Source of the DNA: Paenibacillus taichungensis
Lineage (GTDB): Bacteria; Bacillota; Bacilli; Paenibacillales; Paenibacillaceae
Direction: 5' to 3'
NCBI RefSeq assembly: GCF_003287275.1
Contig: NZ_QEVW01000005.1
Span: forward strand, 62,001-126,000
Length of the DNA stretch: 64,000 bases
Part shown: positions 1-8,601 of the stretch, in pieces
Position numbering within the stretch: the first letter of the stretch is position 1
Layout of the letters: each line of letters starts with the position of its first letter
Notes under the pieces: model-generated
Told to the model about the DNA's origin: nothing
What the model saw: only the letters and a program-made list of their open reading frames with translations
The model's database searches: none
Translations under genes and position numbers: made by a program

Positions 1-734
1 GGTCCCTGTTCCACCATCTCGCCCAAATACATCACACCAATGCGATCTGCAATATGGCGTACAACGCTAAGGTCATGTGCAATGAATAAATAAGAAATGC
101 CGAGCTCCTCCTGAACCTCTTCCAGCAAATTAATGACCTGGGATTGAATCGACACGTCCAGCGCTGACACGGGTTCATCACATATAATGAGCTTCGGTCC
201 AAGGGCCAACGCTTTGGCGATGCCCAGCCTTTGACGCTGACCACCTGAGAATTCATGGGGAAACCGCTCGTAATGTTCTTCACTGAATCCAACTTTGCGC
301 AGCAACGACATGGCTGTTTCCATTCTGTCCCGTTTGTTGCCCTTGTTGTGGATTAATAGCGGTTCTTCAATGGAATAACCGATGCGTTTGCGAGGGTCCA
401 GCGAGGTGTATGGGTCCTGAAATACCATCTGCATATGCTGCCTGTAGCTTCGCAGTTCTTTTTTACTTAACCCCAGGATATCCGTGCCCTCATAAAATGC
501 TTCCCCTGACGTTGGCTCAACAAGTCTGAGAATCGACCGACCGAGTGTGCTTTTACCGCAGCCGGATTCGCCAACCAGGCCAAAGGTTTGTCCTGTGTGG
601 ATGTCGAAGGATACACCATTAACTGCCTTGACTTGCCCTCTGGTTCTGCCAAAAGAAGATCGAACAGGGAAATGTTTGTTCAGATTGCTAACCTGTAGCA
701 GCGGCTTCGACTCAACCAATGATTTCGAGTTCAT
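1..734 (-). CDS. Oligopeptide/dipeptide ABC transporter ATP-binding protein, DppF/OppF-like (partial)
   Basis: The second ATPase of a peptide/nickel-type importer, which would power uptake through the two permeases encoded upstream. The minus-strand frame opens with ATG at 734 behind an AGGAGG-type site (739-746) and runs off the left edge, so the C-terminus is missing. Visible motifs are Walker A GESGCGKS, Q-loop VFQDPYTSLDPR, signature FSGGQRQR, Walker B LIICDEP and switch IAHDLSVV, which are all intact. The start overlaps the end of the preceding ATPase gene by 23 bp, which indicates translational coupling as the last visible gene of the operon. Peptide versus nickel specificity cannot be read from the ATPase. 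Confidence 0.93.
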   Translation of the reverse strand, partial: MNSKSLVESKPLLQVSNLNKHFPVRSSFGRTRGQVKAVNGVSFDIHTGQTFGLVGESGCGKSTLGRSILRLVEPTSGEAFYEGTDILGLSKKELRSYRQHMQMVFQDPYTSLDPRKRIGYSIEEPLLIHNKGNKRDRMETAMSLLRKVGFSEEHYERFPHEFSGGQRQRLGIAKALALGPKLIICDEPVSALDVSIQSQVINLLEEVQEELGISYLFIAHDLSVVRHIADRIGVMYLGEMVEQG

Positions 735-1728
735 GTGTCTCCTCCTGAATCGTTGCTATTCCGGGATACCAGCAGCGTACCGAATGGTTCTCGTCCACCT
801 GTTTCAAAGAAGGCGCTGCTCGCAGGCATTGTTCATCCGCATAAGCACATCTTGGAGCGAATCGGCAGCCTGCTGGAACCTGATGCAGCGCGGGTACCGT
901 TCCCTCAATGACATGGAGCCTGCTGTGCTGCTCGCCATCAATACGGGGAATGGATTTCATTAAGCCTGACGTATATGGATGCTGGGGATTGAAAAATAAA
1001 TCGTCCACGCTCGCCTCCTCCACGACCTGTCCAAGATACATGACCGCCACTCTTGTACATGTCTCTGCGACTACACCAAGGTCATGTGTAATCAGGATGA
1101 CACCAAGTCCCGTCTTCGCTTGCAGACTTTCGATAAGCTCCAGTATTTGCGCCTGAATCGTCACATCCAGTGCCGTTGTCGGTTCGTCTGCGATAAGCAG
1201 TTTTGGATTACAGGCAAGTGCCATGGCAATCATGACCCGCTGTCTCATCCCTCCCGAGATTTCATGCGGATGCTCATCTACCCTCTTTTCAGGTGAGGGG
1301 ATACCTGTCATACGCAGCAGATCCACGGCAGCCCGACGCGCCTGTCTGCCATTCATGCCTTGATGCAGCTTCAAGCTCTCGGCAATTTGTTTGCCAATCG
1401 TCTGAACCGGATTCAGGGAAGACATAGGGTCTTGAAAGATCATGGAGAGTTCATTGCCACGAATGCGTTCCATTTGTCTTTTGGACAAAGTTAAGAGATC
1501 GGTACCTTCGTAGAGGACTTCACCCGAATAATCCACGTAATCTTCATCAAACAGTCTGAGAATGGATTCGGCGGTTACGCTTTTCCCGCAGCCGGACTCA
1601 CCTACGATGCCCAGCGTCTCCCCGGCAAGGACGTGGAAGGATACGCCTTCCACCGGGTGGATGGTTCCTTTTTCGGTTGAGATGGATACTTTCAGGTCCT
1701 TCACCTCAAGCAGCGGTTGTTTTCCCAC
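712..1728 (-). CDS. Oligopeptide/dipeptide ABC transporter ATP-binding protein, DppD/OppD-like
   Basis: First ATPase of the peptide-type importer, 338 residues, the usual length for DppD/OppD. It has Walker A GESGCGKSV near residue 40, signature ISGGMRQR, Walker B LLIADEPT and switch ITHDLGVV. The C-terminus carries the oligopeptide/dipeptide extension, with a Cys-rich stretch (CRFAPRCAYADEQC and a later RCWYPG) typical of the 4Fe-4S-like tail of this subfamily. The start is GTG at 1728 with a GGGGGAG site upstream, and it overlaps the end of the permease C gene by 23 bp. The downstream ATPase overlaps its own end in the same way. Confidence 0.95.
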   Translation of the reverse strand: MGKQPLLEVKDLKVSISTEKGTIHPVEGVSFHVLAGETLGIVGESGCGKSVTAESILRLFDEDYVDYSGEVLYEGTDLLTLSKRQMERIRGNELSMIFQDPMSSLNPVQTIGKQIAESLKLHQGMNGRQARRAAVDLLRMTGIPSPEKRVDEHPHEISGGMRQRVMIAMALACNPKLLIADEPTTALDVTIQAQILELIESLQAKTGLGVILITHDLGVVAETCTRVAVMYLGQVVEEASVDDLFFNPQHPYTSGLMKSIPRIDGEQHSRLHVIEGTVPALHQVPAGCRFAPRCAYADEQCLRAAPSLKQVDENHSVRCWYPGIATIQEETHELEIIG

Positions 1729-2629
1729 GACGTCTCCCCCTTTTCACCTTATTTGCCTGCGGGTCGAGTAGATCTCTAAGGCCATCGCCGAACAGGTTCA
1801 GACCCAGTACAACGAGCACCAGGAAAATGCCCGGGAAGACAGTCATCCACCAAGCGTTGTAGATCACCGTTTTTCCGTCAAAAAGCATATTCCCGAGACT
1901 TGGGGACGGGGAAGGAATACCCGCTCCAAGAAAACTTAGAGAAGCTTCCGTCAGGATCGATACGGCAAAAATGAAGCTGGATTGGATAATGAGCGGAGAC
2001 AGCGTATTGGGCGCCATATGAATCCAAATGATGCGCCAGCTGCTTGCTCCCTGCGCATGCAACGCTTCAATATAAGTTAACTCCCGAATGACCAGCGCCT
2101 TGGAACGAATAATCCGGGCCATCGATGGAATGAAGATAATACTTAGGGCGATAATGACATTGCCCGCATTCGGGCCAAGAGCCGCCATAATGGAGATAGC
2201 TAGCAAAATGGACGGAAAAGCGAACAAACCATCACAGATGCGCATAAAGATATGATCCAGTACCGAATAACTTGCGGATAATAACCCCACAATCATTCCG
2301 ATCAAAGAAGATACAACCGTAACAGCGAAACCAACCGCAACCGAAATACGCAAACCATATACGGCGCGAGTGAATACATCACGTCCAAAGTTATCTGTGC
2401 CAAATATGTGCTGCCCGTTGGGCCCTTTAAGTCGATTCACCGGATCAATCTGTAACGGCCCGTATGGTGTAAGCATCGGCCCTATGATTACCAGAAGCAC
2501 AACAACAAGCAGAATTCCCGCCCCTGTGCTTAACAACTGATTATGCATAAAGCGCCTGAATGCGCTGCGTCTGCTCTTCCCTTTTTGATATGCTGACGCA
2601 GCAATGGTGGTATCCGGGTTGGTTATCAA
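1706..2629 (-). CDS. Peptide/nickel ABC transporter permease, DppC-like
   Basis: Inner-membrane permease of the importer, 307 residues, with a cytoplasmic N-terminus, one early membrane segment (about residues 32-55) and the BPD_transp_1 core. The EAA-like loop is visible as EALHAQGASSWRIIWIHMAPN, split here by its conserved Gly-Ala-Ser. The N-terminal region has the GTDNFGRDVF motif characteristic of DppC/OppC. The start is TTG at 2629 with GGTGGAG upstream. It lies 16 bp after the DppB-like permease and overlaps the next ATPase gene, as expected for an operon. Confidence 0.94.
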   Translation of the reverse strand: MITNPDTTIAASAYQKGKSRRSAFRRFMHNQLLSTGAGILLVVVLLVIIGPMLTPYGPLQIDPVNRLKGPNGQHIFGTDNFGRDVFTRAVYGLRISVAVGFAVTVVSSLIGMIVGLLSASYSVLDHIFMRICDGLFAFPSILLAISIMAALGPNAGNVIIALSIIFIPSMARIIRSKALVIRELTYIEALHAQGASSWRIIWIHMAPNTLSPLIIQSSFIFAVSILTEASLSFLGAGIPSPSPSLGNMLFDGKTVIYNAWWMTVFPGIFLVLVVLGLNLFGDGLRDLLDPQANKVKRGRRRGKTTAA

Positions 2630-2645
2630 GTTGTCTCCACCCCCT

Positions 2646-3596
2646 TCATTTCTTGCTTAATCGAACTCGTGGATCGACCAAACCATACAACAAATCAACG
2701 ATTAGATTTACGAATACATAAGCCACCGTAACCAGCAGCACTGAACCCTGAATAACCGAGTAATCCCTTCTGCTGATCGAATTGACGATGAGCTGCCCCA
2801 CTCCCGGAATATTGAATAGCGTTTCTATAACCGCAGCACCAGTAACCAGCCCACCGAACGATTCCCCAATAACTGTGAGAATAGGGATGAATGCAACGCG
2901 TAATGCGTGTGTATACACGATCGTTTTTTCTTTCACACCCTTGGCTTTGGCGGTTTTGATAAAATTGCCGGACATCACATCCAGGATGGAGGATCTTGTC
3001 ATTCGGGTAATGAGCGCTGCCTGAATGATGCCAAGCACGATGCCAGGGAGCAACAGATACTTGATATGCTGCCACAGACCCTCTGTGAGCGGCTGATACC
3101 CTGCAACGGGAAGCCAGCGCAGCTTCACGCTAAAGAACATGACCAGCAGTGATCCCAACAGAAAACTCGGAATGGAGATGCCCAGCATGGAAAAACCCAT
3201 CACCGATTGGTCCACGATGGTTCCTCTTCGCTTAACCGCTGTAATGCCAAGGAACAAGGCAAGGAACACACCAATCACCTGGGCAATGATCGCTAGGGAC
3301 AATGTAGGCGCCAGTCGTTCAAAAAAAGCCTCTGTCACAGGTTTGTCCAGAAAGATGGACTCCCCCAAATTCCCGGATAACAGCCCCAGCAACCAAATAC
3401 CGAATTGCTCATAGATCGGTCTGTCCAACCCCAGCTTGCTTCTTAGCTCATCGATATCGGCTTTGCTCGCCTCTTCACCCAGCAGAATCGCAGCGGGATC
3501 CCCCGGTGTAACATGAATGATGGAGAACACCACGATTGCCACCACAAAAAGGACAGGTATCAAGGACAATAACCGACGAACAATATATCCACCCAT
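2646..3596 (-). CDS. Peptide/nickel ABC transporter permease, DppB-like
   Basis: Partner permease, 316 residues. It begins with the classic DppB/OppB N-terminus (YIVRRLLSLIPVLFVV), has the HVTPGDPAAILLG motif in the extracytoplasmic loop, and six predicted membrane segments. The EAA loop is near AKAKGVKEKTIVYTHALR. Start ATG at 3596 with GAGGTGG upstream. It is preceded by the solute-binding lipoprotein gene, with a stem-loop in the 93-bp gap that probably sets the expression ratio between the binding protein and the membrane genes. Confidence 0.95.
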   Translation of the reverse strand: MGGYIVRRLLSLIPVLFVVAIVVFSIIHVTPGDPAAILLGEEASKADIDELRSKLGLDRPIYEQFGIWLLGLLSGNLGESIFLDKPVTEAFFERLAPTLSLAIIAQVIGVFLALFLGITAVKRRGTIVDQSVMGFSMLGISIPSFLLGSLLVMFFSVKLRWLPVAGYQPLTEGLWQHIKYLLLPGIVLGIIQAALITRMTRSSILDVMSGNFIKTAKAKGVKEKTIVYTHALRVAFIPILTVIGESFGGLVTGAAVIETLFNIPGVGQLIVNSISRRDYSVIQGSVLLVTVAYVFVNLIVDLLYGLVDPRVRLSKK

Positions 3597-3625
3597 ATGA
3601 GGGCCACCTCACTTTCCAATGGCAA

Positions 3626-3673
3626 GCGGAAAGGCGTATTCCCGTGGAAGCGATGCTACGCCTTTTCATCCGC
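3626..3673 (-). promoter_or_regulatory. Intercistronic stem-loop after the binding-protein gene
   Basis: Inverted arms AAAGGCGTA (3630-3638) and TACGCCTTT (3657-3665), extended by GCGGA and TCCGC flanks across a small internal loop. There is no U-run after it in the direction of transcription, so it is more likely an mRNA-stabilising or partial-attenuation hairpin than a full terminator. Such hairpins commonly let ABC binding proteins outnumber their permeases. Confidence 0.6.
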
Positions 3674-3689
3674 TGTCCTTTCCTTTTAA

Positions 3690-5297
3690 CTATTTGTTAT
3701 TGGTTGTATTCCAGAAGATCGGGCCCAAAATGTTCTGGAAACCACTGATATTTTTCGATAGCGCTGTAACCTGTTTGGTGTGCCCAATCTGAGAGAATGG
3801 AACTTCGGTCCATACAAATTGCTGCAATTCATCAATGAGCGGCCTTGCGGCCTCTACTGAATCTGACGTCCGGATTCCTTGAAGCAGCTCGCTCATTTTC
3901 TCACTCTTCAGCAGCCCTGCTCCGCCTCCCCAGAACGCATACTGGTAGAACGTAGGCCGGAACGCATAACTCATGGGGTAAATATCCCACTCTGTACCTG
4001 TCCCGAGTTTTTCCTGCAAAGTAGGCCAATCATAGACATCCAGCTTGACCCTGATACCAATCGACTCCAGCTCCTGCTGCAAAACAACGGCTACGTTATA
4101 TTGATCCACATAATCTCTTGTTGTGAAAATTTTGATTTCTTCGCCGTTATAGCCTGCTTCCTGAAGCAATTGCTTTGCTTTATCCGCGTTCGCCTGGCTG
4201 TACGATTCCTTGCCCGCTTCTGAATACCAATTTGGATATTCCGGCAAGACCAGAGAGGATGTCTTCACATAAAATTGTGGATCACGGAATGCCGATGTCA
4301 GGATGTCATCCACGTTCTGAATGGCATTGACAGCCTGACGAAGTTTGACGTTCTTGAACAAGCCGTCATTACTGTTATAGAAATATCCAATCATGCCTCC
4401 CGGACTGAGGAAGGTTTGCAAATCAGGATTGTCCGCAATCTGCTGTTCATTATCCACAGAGATATTCAGCGCAATGTCGTATTCCCCGGAAGTAATCCCG
4501 GCAAGACGGGTCGACTCGTCCGTTACAAAGCGGAAGTACAGGTCATCAACCAGCGCTTCCTTTTTACCGCCTGCTCCATCACTCGGCTCGGTACGGGCGG
4601 AGTAATCGTCATACTTTTTCAAATGAATATACTGATCCTGCTTCCACTCCTCCAATTGAAACGGACCTGTACCGATGAATGATTTGATCCCTTTATCATC
4701 TGCTTCATCAACCACTTCTTTCGGGTAGATCGCCGCTGCGGGAATCGGATCAGCAAGAAGTTGCAGTGTTAGCAGAAATGGTGTTTTCAATTGAAGTACC
4801 ACGGTATAGGGGTCTGTTTCTTTGGCCTCTGCACCCACAAAGTTTGCTTTACCATGACTCGACAGTTTGATCCAACGGTTAAGGGAAGCGACAACATCCT
4901 CCGCCTGAAGTTCTTTGCCATTATGGAACTTCACATCTTGACGCAGATGGAACGTATAGGATAACTTGTCGTCGCTGATCTCATAGGATTCTGCAAGCAG
5001 CGGAATGACCTGTGCATCTTTATCTAACGTTACCAGCTGCTCATAGATCTCGCGTGAAATATCCTTGACCGCTGTATTGGAAGACACATGTGCATCCAGT
5101 GTGACCGGTTGTGTTGGATAGCCAATGTTCAGTGTCCCGCCTGTCTTGCCTTCTGCCGATGTCTGCTGTGACGAGCTTTCTCCGGTTGATGAAGAGGCCT
5201 GTGTACTCTGCTGGCCTTCTCCACTTGAAGCGCAACCTGCCAGAAGCAGGAATGCCAGAATCATCATTAAAGCAGGCTTGGTATGTTTTCTCATCAT
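3690..5297 (-). CDS. Peptide/nickel-type ABC transporter substrate-binding lipoprotein (SBP family 5)
   Basis: Extracytoplasmic receptor of the importer, about 535 residues. The N-terminus has a charged start (MMRKHTK), a hydrophobic segment and lipobox LLLAGC, so it is lipid-anchored, followed by a Ser/Thr/Gln-rich linker. The SBP_bac_5 body is recognisable by TLDAHVSSNTAVKD, the LRQDVKFHNGKELQAEDV motif and the GTGPFQLEEWK motif. I start it at 5297 because GAGGGG lies just upstream; an in-frame ATG at 5321 has no ribosome binding site. It is the first gene of the operon, divergent from an M32 carboxypeptidase, which favours peptides over nickel as ligand (inference). Confidence 0.94.
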   Translation of the reverse strand: MMRKHTKPALMMILAFLLLAGCASSGEGQQSTQASSSTGESSSQQTSAEGKTGGTLNIGYPTQPVTLDAHVSSNTAVKDISREIYEQLVTLDKDAQVIPLLAESYEISDDKLSYTFHLRQDVKFHNGKELQAEDVVASLNRWIKLSSHGKANFVGAEAKETDPYTVVLQLKTPFLLTLQLLADPIPAAAIYPKEVVDEADDKGIKSFIGTGPFQLEEWKQDQYIHLKKYDDYSARTEPSDGAGGKKEALVDDLYFRFVTDESTRLAGITSGEYDIALNISVDNEQQIADNPDLQTFLSPGGMIGYFYNSNDGLFKNVKLRQAVNAIQNVDDILTSAFRDPQFYVKTSSLVLPEYPNWYSEAGKESYSQANADKAKQLLQEAGYNGEEIKIFTTRDYVDQYNVAVVLQQELESIGIRVKLDVYDWPTLQEKLGTGTEWDIYPMSYAFRPTFYQYAFWGGGAGLLKSEKMSELLQGIRTSDSVEAARPLIDELQQFVWTEVPFSQIGHTKQVTALSKNISGFQNILGPIFWNTTNNK

Positions 5298-5324
5298 GTA
5301 ACCCCTCTCGCTCTCATGCATAAT

Positions 5325-5341
5325 GTTAAATCCGATTTAAC
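5325..5341. promoter_or_regulatory. Perfect 17-bp palindrome, candidate operator of the peptide importer operon
   Basis: GTTAAATC-C-GATTTAAC is a perfect 8-1-8 palindrome placed 28 bp upstream of the lipoprotein start, in the leader/promoter zone between the divergent importer and carboxypeptidase genes. It does not match CodY, Fur, Zur or CcpA consensus sequences that I know. The regulator is unknown. Confidence 0.5.
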
Positions 5342-5553
5342 TGTCCTGAATGATATACAAGTGTTCATGTCGGATTAGTGAAAATTGGTATTTTCAGGCT
5401 AAGGGAACAGAGGTCTTTTGTAAAATAAGCAATCCTAATGGGTTGATTCATTTTTTGTAATCTACGAAAAAAGCGTGATTCTATGTACTTCCAACTATTC
5501 CGATGGTAATATACAACTTAAATTTCATCCTTTATCTGGAAGGAGACACGAAC

Positions 5554-7056
5554 ATGACAACGATACAACGTTTGGATGCTGCACTTGCGGCACATATCGA
5601 GAAGGTTGAGCATTATAAACAGGTACAAACCCTGCTTGCCTGGGATGCTCGCACAGGTGCACCTCGAAAGGGCGCACCCTACGCCGCACGAGCCAAAGCA
5701 ACATTGGCTGGAGAACTTTTCAAGTTACAGACCGATGCTGAATTCGGTTCGCGATTAGAGGAAACAGCACAACAAGAGGACCTTGATGAGCTATCCAAGC
5801 GAATTATTGCAGAGCATTGGAAAACGTATAAACGCTGGAGTGCCATTCCGTTAGAGGAATATCAGGCATTTGTACAGCAGCAAGGTTTTGCAAACGCCGC
5901 TTGGCTGGAAGCCAGAGCTGCCAATGATTTTTCCATTTTCGCCCCGCATTTGAAACAGATCTTTGATGCAAGCTTGAAGTTTGCCGGATACTGGGGATAC
6001 GAGCAGCATGCATACGATCCACTCGTGCAGCAGTTTGATCCTGATCTGGATAAGGTCACGTTGGATCGCATTTTCAGTGAACTCAAATCCGCTCTAATAC
6101 CGTTAATCCGTCGTGTCACATCTGCCGCTAAACAACCGGATACATCCATATTCACTCATCCCTTCCCACTTGAACAGCAGTGGCAGCTAGGGATCGAGCT
6201 GTTACAAGCCATTCGCTACGACTTTGATGCCGGGCAATTCGGCGCAACCGTGCACCCATTCAGTTCTGCCATCAATCCTTACGATGCACGGCTCGCAGCC
6301 AAATTTGTTGAAAATGACGTTCGCGTTTCCCTTTGGAGTGCTTTACATGAAGGAGGCCACTCACTCTATACACAGAATATTGACCCCAACCTGATACATA
6401 CCGGCCTTGGGATCTTCACTTCGTACGGCATTCATGAATCCCAGTCGATCTTTTTCGAGAAATTTATTGGCAGACACAAGGGCTTCTGGGAAAACAACTA
6501 TTTTATTTTGCAAAAAATCAAACCTGAAACGTTTGGCCATGTGAGTTTGGATGACTTTTATTTTGCTTTAAATGCAGTAAAACCAACGTTTAACCGTTTT
6601 GAGGCCGATGAGCTTACCTACAACCTGCATCTCATTATTCGGTATGAGCTGGAGCAAGCCATTATTGCCGGAGAAGTGGATTACGAGGGATTGCCTGAAG
6701 CATGGAATGATAAATATGAGGAATACCTGGGCATTCGTCCCCCGACTCATCTGGAGGGCATTTTACAGGATGGACACTGGAGCGCCGGATTTGGACTATT
6801 CCCTTCCTATACACTCGGGTTTGTCTATGCAGCACAAATACACAAAGTCATTCGCCGCGAACTTCCCGATTATGATCATTTAATTGAATCAGATAACATT
6901 GAGACGATTACCGGATGGCTAACAACTCATATTCATCAATTTGGCAAATCAAGATCGGCGGACGAGCTAATCAAGTCCATCACCGGAAAAAGCATTGATA
7001 CCGCTCCATTAATTCATTACTTAACGGATAAATATGAACAGCTCTACGAGTTGTAA
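5554..7056 (+). CDS. Metallocarboxypeptidase, M32 family (thermostable carboxypeptidase 1 type)
   Basis: Cytoplasmic zinc or cobalt carboxypeptidase that removes C-terminal residues from peptides; 500 residues, the usual M32 length. The metal site is the HEGGH motif at residues 265-269, followed by the HESQS glutamate about 30 residues on, as M32 requires. Other family blocks are NPYDARLAAKF before the motif, and GIRPPTHLEGILQDGHWSAG and YTLGFVYAAQ after it. Start ATG at 5554 with GGAAGGAG upstream; longer frames to 5503 lack a site. It is divergent from the peptide importer, so together they suit peptide scavenging. A strong terminator follows. Confidence 0.95.
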   Translation: MTTIQRLDAALAAHIEKVEHYKQVQTLLAWDARTGAPRKGAPYAARAKATLAGELFKLQTDAEFGSRLEETAQQEDLDELSKRIIAEHWKTYKRWSAIPLEEYQAFVQQQGFANAAWLEARAANDFSIFAPHLKQIFDASLKFAGYWGYEQHAYDPLVQQFDPDLDKVTLDRIFSELKSALIPLIRRVTSAAKQPDTSIFTHPFPLEQQWQLGIELLQAIRYDFDAGQFGATVHPFSSAINPYDARLAAKFVENDVRVSLWSALHEGGHSLYTQNIDPNLIHTGLGIFTSYGIHESQSIFFEKFIGRHKGFWENNYFILQKIKPETFGHVSLDDFYFALNAVKPTFNRFEADELTYNLHLIIRYELEQAIIAGEVDYEGLPEAWNDKYEEYLGIRPPTHLEGILQDGHWSAGFGLFPSYTLGFVYAAQIHKVIRRELPDYDHLIESDNIETITGWLTTHIHQFGKSRSADELIKSITGKSIDTAPLIHYLTDKYEQLYEL

Positions 7057-7070
7057 TGATTGTGCAAATA

Positions 7071-7100
7071 AAAAAAGCGAGGATTGATCCTCGCTTTTTT
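7071..7100. terminator. Bidirectional Rho-independent terminator
   Basis: AGCGAGGA-TTGA-TCCTCGCT stem flanked by A6 and T6. It serves the M32 peptidase (+) and the convergent MFS gene (-). Confidence 0.9.
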
Positions 7101-7153
7101 GTGTATCATTCTTTTAATGGAATGTTATATGGCTTGTTATACCCCTGCCAGCT

Positions 7154-8371
7154 CTACCCATTTAGAATCCTCTTTTTCAAAATACGATTCACTTGCTCTG
7201 AGCTAGCCAACATCAAGATAAGGAAAACAAGTACAACCAGCGGGAAAAAGCCGATATTGGTTTGCGCAGCAAGAACGCCAAAAAGTGGAGGAAGCAATGT
7301 AGTTCCTGTGTATGCCAGTGCCATCTGGTAGCCCATTAATCGGGCAGAATTCGCTTTGCCGAATCGAGCTGGAGTTTCATGAAGAAGTCCGGGATAGATG
7401 GGTGCAAGCCCCAATCCAATCAGCATAAATCCAGCCAAGGCAAACGAAATGGATAATGGAAGCAATAAAATGACTCCACCCACAATGGCGGTCACTTGAC
7501 CAGCCAGAATTAACACCCGATTTTTTATTTTTAACGTGATAAAGCCTGTAATCAACCTACCTATCGTAATACCACCGTAGTATAAGGAGATCCATCCTGC
7601 AGCCGTTTCTGCCGAGATATTTCTTGCTCCTACCAGATAGCTGGCTCCCCATAAACCAACCGTCGTCTCCACGCCACAATAAAATAGGAATGCGATCAGT
7701 GAGTTTTTGACTCCCTTAATCTTCAATACATTCCGTTCGGGTCTGTCCTCACGCTGTACTAACGTGTTGTCTACTTGCACATGATCTGAATCCTTGTTCA
7801 TACTTGCTCTCTCTCGACTTGCAGCAACACGCTTCCACAACGGCAACGTGGCAAACAAAATCAGAACGAGACAGCACTGGACCACGGCTACAGCTGTATA
7901 CCCACTTCTCCAGGAATGATGTTCCGTAATGTAATACGACATAATGATCGGCCCTGTCGTCGCGCCCACGCCCCAGAAACAGTGCAGCCAGTTCATATGG
8001 TGTGCCTTGTAATGCTCTGCTACATAATTATTCAGCGCAGCATCAACGGCGCCGGCCCCTAGACCGAGCGGAATGGCAAGAATGACGAGCCATGCCAATG
8101 AAGGTGCGAAGGAAAATCCAAGGAGTGCTCCGGCAGTCAGACAACAGCTAATTAACGTAACCTTTCCTGTTCCCCACTTCTGAATCACCGTACCGCTGGC
8201 CAAGCTTGAAACGATAGTTCCCCCTGCAACGACCATGGACAATATTCCTGCTGACCCAAACGAAGCGCCAAGTTCAGGCCACATGACTGGCCATGCTGAA
8301 CCAAGCAAGGAGTCCGGAATTCCCAAACTGATAAACGCAAGGTAGATAATGATAAGAAACCAAGTTGCCAT
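7154..8371 (-). CDS. MFS transporter, fucose-permease-like (FHS-type)
   Basis: Twelve-helix major facilitator, 405 residues. The N-terminus (LAFISLGIPDSLLGSAWP) and the segment GLGAGAVDAALNNYVAEHY, with the following HCFWGVGATTGP, are characteristic of the FHS/fucose-permease-like subgroup found in Firmicutes. A charged cytoplasmic loop of about 45 residues separates the two six-helix halves. I chose ATG 8371 with GGGAAGGGA upstream over an earlier in-frame start at 8416 that lacks a site and adds non-membrane residues. The substrate is not predictable: sugars in some relatives, unknown in most. Monocistronic. Confidence 0.87.
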   Translation of the reverse strand: MATWFLIIIYLAFISLGIPDSLLGSAWPVMWPELGASFGSAGILSMVVAGGTIVSSLASGTVIQKWGTGKVTLISCCLTAGALLGFSFAPSLAWLVILAIPLGLGAGAVDAALNNYVAEHYKAHHMNWLHCFWGVGATTGPIIMSYYITEHHSWRSGYTAVAVVQCCLVLILFATLPLWKRVAASRERASMNKDSDHVQVDNTLVQREDRPERNVLKIKGVKNSLIAFLFYCGVETTVGLWGASYLVGARNISAETAAGWISLYYGGITIGRLITGFITLKIKNRVLILAGQVTAIVGGVILLLPLSISFALAGFMLIGLGLAPIYPGLLHETPARFGKANSARLMGYQMALAYTGTTLLPPLFGVLAAQTNIGFFPLVVLVFLILMLASSEQVNRILKKRILNG

Positions 8372-8516
8372 AAATAGATCCCTTCCCTGCATATAAATTA
8401 AAAGTAAATGAAACACAATAATACTGGTTAACTACTTTATTTATATACTTTATAAAGTTCATTTATTATATTGCTTTAAAAATTCATCTTTGTCAATAGA
8501 TCGTATCAGCCAAATT

Positions 8517-8566
8517 AAAACAGCCCGTGATCTGGATGAAAACTCCAGATCACGGGCTGTTTTTCG
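8517..8566 (-). terminator. Rho-independent terminator downstream of the P450 fusion
   Basis: Long perfect stem AACAGCCCGTGATCTGGA paired with its complement across a 7-nt loop, flanked by A-rich and T5 ends. It lies 36 bp past the P450 fusion stop and would work in both directions. Confidence 0.9.
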
Positions 8567-8601
8567 ACATAAGAAAAAGGCGGCTTATCGCCGCCTCCTT
8601 C

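Noticed and set aside
7154-8371. MFS gene as part of the peptide-import cluster
   Set aside because: Convergent orientation, shared terminator and own start region show it to be independent.
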